From: Rhodobiaceae bacterium
GTDB lineage: Bacteria; Pseudomonadota; Alphaproteobacteria; Parvibaculales; Parvibaculaceae
DNA: 10,025 bases
Direction: 5' to 3'
Assembly: GCA_027352645.1 (NCBI GenBank)
Contig: DAIEIL010000052.1
Span: 1 to 10,025 of the forward strand
Shown: one piece after another, positions 8,656 through 10,025 of the stretch
Layout of the letters: each line of letters starts with the position of its first letter
How positions within the stretch are numbered: position 1 is the first letter of the stretch
Program-made: the position numbers and the translations under genes
The notes under the pieces: generated by a model
The model's database searches: none
Seen by the model: only the letters and a program-made list of their open reading frames with translations
What the model was told of the DNA's origin: nothing

Positions 8656-8676
8656 GGACAACCCTGCCTGTTGTCC
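8656..8676. repeat. 7-bp inverted repeat in the rlpA leader
   Basis: GGACAAC (8656-8662) and GTTGTCC (8670-8676) are perfect inverted repeats with a 7-nt spacer. They lie between the rlpA promoter candidate and the gene, so they could form an RNA hairpin or an operator for a dimeric repressor. No T run follows, so it is not a standard terminator. Confidence 0.5.
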
Positions 8677-8710
8677 GGACCGGCGACTCACGCGCGCGAA
8701 CATCATCAAG

Positions 8711-8739
8711 CTTATAATCAGCCGCAGGTTGAGCGGCAA
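8711..8739 (-). promoter_or_regulatory. sigma-70-type promoter for rlpA
   Basis: On the minus strand TTGCCG (plus 8734-8739) and TATAAG (plus 8711-8716) are exactly 17 nt apart. Transcription would begin near 8704, giving a leader of about 85 nt. The spacer and -35 element contain an inverted repeat, GCCGC (8721-8725) and GCGGC (8733-8737), a reasonable place for a regulator to bind. Confidence 0.5.
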
Positions 8740-8843
8740 GAAGCCCCGTATGCTCCATTCACTCCCTCGCATGCCTTTCCTTTCCCTCCAAGCCGCGTTA
8801 ACGATTGAGGAAAATAGCCGCCTGTCGCGGACCGGGGACAAGT

Positions 8844-10025
8844 ATGACGACGCATGCAGCCGAGCGATCGGACGAGGTTCTGGAAAATAGCGCGAGCCAG
8901 TCGCTGACTCAGGGCCTTGTCCGACTGATCCGTTCGAAGCCCATCGGGACCGGCGATCTCGAGGCGGCAGCCCTGTTCACGCTCGACGCGGTCGCCAATA
9001 TTCTGGCGGGACGCAACTCCGTCCCCGGTCGGGCGCTGCTCGCCTGGTCGGCTGAGAAGACGCGCAGCAACGCCGAGCCGGATCCCGAGCACCTCGCCTT
9101 TCTGATGGGTGGCCTTTGCCACATTCTGGAAACAGATGACCTCCATCGCGGGTCGGTGGTGCATCCGGGCTGCGTCGTGGTTCCGGCGGCCTGGGCGCTC
9201 GCGCGGCATCGCCGGCCAAGCGGGCGCGCGCTCCTCGAGTCGGTGCTTCACGGGTTCGAGGCGACGACGCGCGTCGGCATGGCGGTTGGCCCGGCCCATT
9301 ACCGTATCTGGCACAATACGGCGACCTGCGGACCCTACGGTTCCGCGATGGCGGCAGCCTATCTCCTCGGCCTTTCGGATGCGCAGGCCGTCGACGCTCT
9401 GGGCAATGCGGGCAGTCAGTCGGCGGGCCTTTGGCAGTTTCTCGAAACCGGGACCATGACGAAGCATCTTCATGCGGGCCATGCCGCCGAGGCCGGACTC
9501 AAGGCGGGCGAGCTCGCCGTCTTCGGTTTTACCGGCCCGCCCCACATTCTCGAAGGCGAAAAGGGCTTCTTCCGCGCTGCCTGCCCGGACGCCGATCCCG
9601 CCGCCGTGCTGCGCGCGCCCGACGCGCCGTGGCAGCTTCTGCTGACCTCCATCAAGCCCTGGCCGTCCTGCCGTCATACCCATCCGGCAATCGATGCCGC
9701 CGAGGAATTGCGCGTCAAGATCGCGGGCCGCGCAATCGAGGCTGTCGAGGTCGACGCCTATCAGGCAGCGCTCGACGTCTGCAATCGGCCCGTGGCCAAC
9801 AGCGACTACGAAGCGAAGTTCTCGCTGCAACACGCGGTTGCTGCAGCCCTGACGCGCCATCCGGTCGACTTCGAAGCTTTCGGCCCCGCAGCGCGCAGCG
9901 AATGCGCGGCGCTGGCGTTGAAAGTCTCGGTCGCCGCGCGCGAGCCTTATCTTTCCGCCTATCCGAAGTTCTGGGGTTCGGCGGTACGCGTTCGTCTGGC
10001 CGACGGAACGAAGCTCGAAGTCGCC
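8844..10025 (+). CDS. MmgE/PrpD-family protein (2-methylcitrate dehydratase-like), 3' end outside window
   Basis: The frame is open from the ATG at 8844-8846 to the window end: 394 codons of a family usually near 450 residues. Family signatures are ETDDLHRGSVVHPG (96-109, the counterpart of the common LDFDDTH...HPG), MTKHLHAGHAAEAG (205-218, counterpart of KxLHPGxAAxxG) and KPWPSCRHTHPAIDA (271-285). Known members include 2-methylcitrate dehydratase (PrpD, propionate catabolism), cis-aconitate decarboxylase and iminodisuccinate epimerase. Many members are uncharacterised, so the substrate is open. The cytoplasm is likely, as no signal peptide is seen. GGGGA lies 5 nt before the ATG and a TAA stop precedes it in frame. 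It is transcribed away from rlpA, and no prpB or prpC is visible. No confident plus-strand promoter was found in the 224-bp gap. Confidence 0.9.
   Translation, partial: MTTHAAERSDEVLENSASQSLTQGLVRLIRSKPIGTGDLEAAALFTLDAVANILAGRNSVPGRALLAWSAEKTRSNAEPDPEHLAFLMGGLCHILETDDLHRGSVVHPGCVVVPAAWALARHRRPSGRALLESVLHGFEATTRVGMAVGPAHYRIWHNTATCGPYGSAMAAAYLLGLSDAQAVDALGNAGSQSAGLWQFLETGTMTKHLHAGHAAEAGLKAGELAVFGFTGPPHILEGEKGFFRAACPDADPAAVLRAPDAPWQLLLTSIKPWPSCRHTHPAIDAAEELRVKIAGRAIEAVEVDAYQAALDVCNRPVANSDYEAKFSLQHAVAAALTRHPVDFEAFGPAARSECAALALKVSVAAREPYLSAYPKFWGSAVRVRLADGTKLEVA

Noticed and set aside
8620..8841. 74-codon N-terminal extension of rlpA
   Set aside because: It would put the lipoprotein signal in the middle of the protein and overlap the promoter candidate. 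The ATG at 8619 has a good ribosome-binding site and gives a normal lipobox position.
8718..9860. 380-codon minus-strand frame opposite the MmgE/PrpD gene
   Set aside because: The plus strand has all the MmgE/PrpD motifs over the same stretch, and the minus-strand translation shows no family features.

Overview
The window looks like chromosomal DNA from a GC-rich alphaproteobacterium, probably Hyphomicrobiales (Rhizobiales) or a relative. This is inferred from protein character and gene order: rlpA, a D,D-carboxypeptidase gene, tmk, holB, metG, tatD and a PhnP-like hydrolase gene in one direction is an arrangement known from that class. The genus cannot be fixed from the sequence alone.

Layout. 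Positions 1-119 are an AT-rich left edge with no callable gene. They hold a 28-bp site built like a Xer/dif tyrosine-recombinase core (43-70) and a weak terminator candidate. From 120 to 8619 eight genes lie on the minus strand. In transcription order they are: rlpA (SPOR-domain lipoprotein), a PBP5-type D-Ala-D-Ala carboxypeptidase, tmk, an M23-family murein peptidase-like protein, holB, metG, tatD and a PhnP-like metallo-beta-lactamase-fold hydrolase. Spacing is tight at the two ends of the cluster (4 nt between dac and tmk, 2 nt between metG and tatD, a 4-nt ATGA overlap between tatD and the last gene). It is looser around the M23 gene, which sits between tmk and holB and has its own promoter-like sequence. 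A 224-bp divergent gap (8620-8843) carries an rlpA promoter candidate and several inverted repeats. A plus-strand MmgE/PrpD-family gene begins at 8844 and runs off the right edge.

How the genes fit together. The first half of the cluster serves the cell wall and septum: RlpA acts on denuded glycan at division sites, Dac trims the stem pentapeptide, and the M23 protein is a periplasmic murein hydrolase or a hydrolase-like regulator. The second half serves replication and translation: Tmk makes dTDP, HolB is the delta-prime clamp-loader subunit, MetRS charges tRNA-Met, and TatD is a metal-dependent nuclease or hydrolase. The divergent MmgE/PrpD gene is metabolic and probably unrelated.

Most of the window is ordinary housekeeping DNA, and I found no convincing new multi-gene system. 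The points most worth checking are the recombination-site-like sequence at the left edge, the M23 protein with Tyr in place of a zinc-ligand His, and the structured leader of rlpA.
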